DNA from: Gammaproteobacteria bacterium
Lineage (GTDB): Bacteria > Pseudomonadota > Gammaproteobacteria > Cardiobacteriales > Wohlfahrtiimonadaceae
Direction of reading: 5' to 3'
Length of the DNA: 7,586 nt
Assembly: GCA_003864535.1 (NCBI GenBank)
Contig: BHEQ01000093.1
Coordinates: 1-7,586 of the forward strand
The first letter of the stretch is position 1, and each line of letters opens with the position of its first letter. The notes beneath the pieces are model-generated. The model had not been told where the DNA came from. It made no database searches and saw only the letters and a list, made by a program, of their open reading frames with translations. Of this stretch, positions 6,263-7,586 are shown piece after piece. A program made the position numbers and the translations under genes.

Positions 6263-6282
6263 CCGTTTTTAGAGTATAAAAT

Positions 6283-6549
6283 TTATACCAGTGGTGAGAA
6301 TTGTTCAGGGACGCTCACCTCTGTACCAAAAAAGAATTCTAGCATTTGTTCTTTTAGAAATGATCTTGATTTAGAATCAAGCGGATTAAGTCTATATTCA
6401 TTAATCAAAATAGTTTGGTGTTTTAACCACATTTGCCAAGCATCACTAGATATCTCATTAAATATTCTTAACCCAAGCTCTCCAGGATAAGTCGGCTTGA
6501 CCAAAGCTTCTAACTCTTTGTTTAATTTACGGCAATGAACTAGGCGCAT
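6283..6549 (-). CDS. yggX: YggX family Fe(II)-trafficking / oxidative-protection protein
   Basis: An 88-residue small cytoplasmic protein of the YggX family (E. coli homologue 91 residues). Family members are linked to iron handling and protection or repair of Fe-S proteins under oxidative stress. Visible family features are a single Cys at residue 6 near the N-terminus, the Tyr-Pro-Gly-Glu-Leu-Gly motif near residues 20-25, and Arg-Ile-Phe-Asn-Glu-Ile-Ser. The Trp-containing stretch leading to Gln-Thr-Ile-Leu-Ile-Asn-Glu and the C-terminal Glu-Phe-Phe-Phe-Gly follow. AAGGA lies about 6 nt before the ATG. In E. coli it follows mutY; no mutY is seen here. Its own -10 and terminator suggest a single-gene unit, apart from nap although on the same strand. 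Confidence 0.93.
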   Translation of the reverse strand: MRLVHCRKLNKELEALVKPTYPGELGLRIFNEISSDAWQMWLKHQTILINEYRLNPLDSKSRSFLKEQMLEFFFGTEVSVPEQFSPLV

Positions 6550-6565
6550 AACATTTCCTTGTATG

Positions 6566-6592
6566 ATTAATGATCTTAATATTAATGATCTT
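6566..6592. repeat. 12-bp direct repeat in the yggX promoter-leader
   Basis: ATTAATGATCTT occurs at 6566-6577 and 6581-6592, a 15-bp period, with a TTAATATTAA palindrome at the junction. It starts 1 bp from the yggX -10 hexamer and covers the expected start site, so it could be an operator. Confidence 0.55.
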
Positions 6593-6593
6593 G

Positions 6594-6599
6594 ATTATA
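6594..6599 (-). promoter_or_regulatory. Candidate -10 element of yggX
   Basis: A perfect TATAAT on the minus strand lies about 45 nt upstream of the yggX ATG. No good -35 hexamer is found at 16-18 bp spacing, so the promoter may rely on an activator. Confidence 0.45.
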
Positions 6600-6678
6600 C
6601 ACTTTTAGTATTTATATCTGATAATCAAATTTATAAAGTATTTTTCACTAATTAATTTTTACTAGCTAAAAGTAGGTG

Positions 6679-6708
6679 TTGAGTATAAGATTTCTTATTA
6701 ATTATAGT
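6679..6708 (+). promoter_or_regulatory. Candidate sigma-70 promoter of the PAS gene
   Basis: TTGAGT (6679-6684) and TATAGT (6703-6708) are spaced by 18 bp; the -10 matches 5 of 6 consensus bases. Transcription would start near 6715, giving a leader of about 90 nt. The -10 lies in a tandem repeat that offers a second TATAGT 14 bp on. Confidence 0.4.
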
Positions 6709-6727
6709 CATCCAATTATAGTCATCC
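6700..6727. repeat. 14-bp perfect tandem duplication upstream of the PAS gene
   Basis: AATTATAGTCATCC is present twice in direct succession (6700-6713, 6714-6727). It doubles the candidate -10 (TATAGT) and on the other strand gives two TATAAT hexamers. Whether it is an iterated binding site or a recent duplication cannot be told from sequence alone. Confidence 0.7.
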
Positions 6728-6805
6728 TATGTATTTTAAAAAATAGCCTATGTCTTAAGCTTGCTTTATAGTAAAGTTATTAAATCAAAAGGAGCTGCAC
6801 GCATT

Positions 6806-7318
6806 ATGAAACATCTTAAGCTACCAGATATGCTGCCAGAGCAGGTTTATCCAAATCATCCTTATACAGAGTATGAACTAATCTACCATGGCGGTATTAA
6901 TAGAAAAATCTTAGTAGTTGATGAAGAGATTCCCTATCCTGATGGACGCATGATCGTCTCTAGAACTGACGTTAATGGAATTATTACCGAGGCTAATCAA
7001 GCCTTTGTTGATATTAGCCATTACGATCGCGAAGAGCTTATCGGCTCACCCCACTGTATTTTACGTCATCCTGATGTTCCTGCCGTTATCTTTAAAGATG
7101 CGTGGACGACCCTAAGTTCTGGCAAAACATGGTTTGGCTATGTTAAAAATTTAGCTAAAGATGGGCGTTACTACTGGGTCTATGCCTCTATTATGCCTAA
7201 CTTTAGAGATGGGCAACTCGTAGCTTTAACCTCGGTTCGACGCAAACCATCACGTACAAAAATAGCGGAAACATTAGAGCTTATCGGTAAAATAAACAGT
7301 GGAGAGATTGTGTTATGA
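6806..7318 (+). CDS. Stand-alone Aer-type PAS domain protein
   Basis: A 170-residue soluble protein made of a ~50-residue N-terminal segment and one PAS domain (about residues 50-150) like that of the E. coli aerotaxis receptor Aer, which binds FAD and reads redox state. Shared features are Asp-x-x-Gly-x-Ile-x-x-Ala-Asn near 55-64, Arg87-His88-Pro89-Asp90, and Trp109. The Val-Lys-Asn...Asp-Gly...Tyr-Trp-Val stretch at 113-125 is also shared. The Arg-His-Pro-Asp residues and the Trp correspond to positions known to matter for FAD in Aer. No membrane segment, HAMP, kinase, GGDEF or chemoreceptor signalling domain follows; residues 150-170 form a short helix-like tail. The ATG with AAAGGAG (6788-6794) 11 nt upstream is preferred over an in-frame TTG at 6761. 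It overlaps the next gene by 4 nt (ATGA), so the two are translationally linked. The biological role is unknown. Confidence 0.85.
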   Translation: MKHLKLPDMLPEQVYPNHPYTEYELIYHGGINRKILVVDEEIPYPDGRMIVSRTDVNGIITEANQAFVDISHYDREELIGSPHCILRHPDVPAVIFKDAWTTLSSGKTWFGYVKNLAKDGRYYWVYASIMPNFRDGQLVALTSVRRKPSRTKIAETLELIGKINSGEIVL

Positions 7319-7586
7319 GTATTAATTTTGCGGTAGCACCTGATATCCCTATACAAAAAATAGCAAGCTGGCACTTATTGGTAAATTATCTACAAAAACA
7401 CTCCATGCAAGCTATCCTAGCCCAAGATTTTATGGATTTTGCAGAACAACGAGAAGCACTCCAAAAAGGTGAGATAGGTCTTATTTATGCAAGCTCCTTT
7501 GATGCCAGATTGCTCCTAGATCTTGGCTTTTTACCTATTGCGCGTCCTAAAGCCGATGCTGATGAAATCACGATCGTGACATATAT
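7315..7586 (+). CDS. PhnD-like substrate-binding protein without signal peptide (partial)
   Basis: The first 90 codons of a gene that runs off the window. The start has GGAGAG (7301-7306) 8 nt before the ATG, which overlaps the PAS gene stop. The protein begins Met-Ser-Ile-Asn-Phe-Ala-Val-Ala-Pro-Asp, which resembles the first strand of the mature PhnD/transferrin-like periplasmic binding fold (PhnD, phosphate/phosphite/phosphonate binding proteins). It continues with a helix reading Trp-His-Leu-Leu-Val-Asn-Tyr-Leu, then the Glu-Ala-Leu-x-x-Gly-Glu-Ile-Gly-Leu-Ile-Tyr-Ala region that lines the ligand cleft. There is no basic-hydrophobic signal sequence before the fold, so a cytoplasmic location is predicted, arguing for a sensor rather than a transporter role. 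Whether a C-terminal output domain follows cannot be seen. Ligand not predictable. Confidence 0.72.
   Translation, partial: MSINFAVAPDIPIQKIASWHLLVNYLQKHSMQAILAQDFMDFAEQREALQKGEIGLIYASSFDARLLLDLGFLPIARPKADADEITIVTY

Larger units (their letters stand above)
5979..6282. other. napD-yggX intergenic control region
   Basis: This 304-bp stretch has no credible gene. From napD outward it holds the napD ribosome site, an AT-rich leader, the 17-nt palindrome, the FNR box, the yggX terminator hairpin and repeat copy B. The bases next to the yggX stop also form a weak AT-only hairpin (about 6274-6288). Confidence 0.7.

Noticed and set aside
6761..6805. TTG start for the PAS gene at 6761
   Set aside because: The ATG at 6806 has AAAGGAG at workable distance; the added 15 residues show no domain character.

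Overview
The window reads as part of an AT-rich gammaproteobacterial chromosome. The evidence is the E. coli-like gene order of a periplasmic nitrate reductase operon, a YggX gene of gamma/beta-proteobacterial type, and an FNR-type anaerobic box. The YggX C-terminus resembles non-enteric forms, and low GC with short AT-rich gaps would fit a Cardiobacteriales-like or similar lineage, but that placement is a guess from memory.

Positions 90-5978, all on the minus strand, hold a periplasmic nitrate reductase (Nap) operon. Its transcription order is napD-napA-napG-napH-napB-napC. NapD chaperones the Tat signal of NapA. NapA is the Mo-bis-MGD/[4Fe-4S] catalytic subunit and NapB is the dihaem electron donor. 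NapC (tetrahaem) and NapGH (ferredoxin-like plus membrane Fe-S protein) are two routes for quinol electrons. All six genes look intact. napF, which precedes napD in the E. coli operon, is not at that place. napD and napA are separated by 147 bp instead of being tightly coupled. Upstream of napD (5979-6282) there is a near-consensus FNR box, an adjacent perfect 17-nt palindrome, a likely terminator for the next gene, and one copy of a ~70-bp repeat. The other copy of that repeat lies in the napD-napA gap, so napD and its control region sit between two direct repeats.

Positions 6283-6549 (minus) hold yggX, an Fe(II)-trafficking/oxidative-protection protein, with its own likely promoter and terminator.

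From 6806 on the plus strand there is a two-gene unit. The first gene is a stand-alone PAS protein with the Aer-type FAD-binding fold but no membrane or signalling domain. The second overlaps it by 4 nt and runs off the window. It is a PhnD-like substrate-binding protein that starts directly with the mature fold and has no signal peptide, so it is predicted to be cytoplasmic. A redox or energy sensor paired with a cytoplasmic ligand-binding protein beside an anaerobic nitrate operon is the best candidate here for a little-described sensory system.

A third theme is an unusual density of short tandem repeats (8-15 bp units) in linkers, C-terminal tails, stop-codon regions and promoters. Those inside genes are multiples of three and keep the frame.
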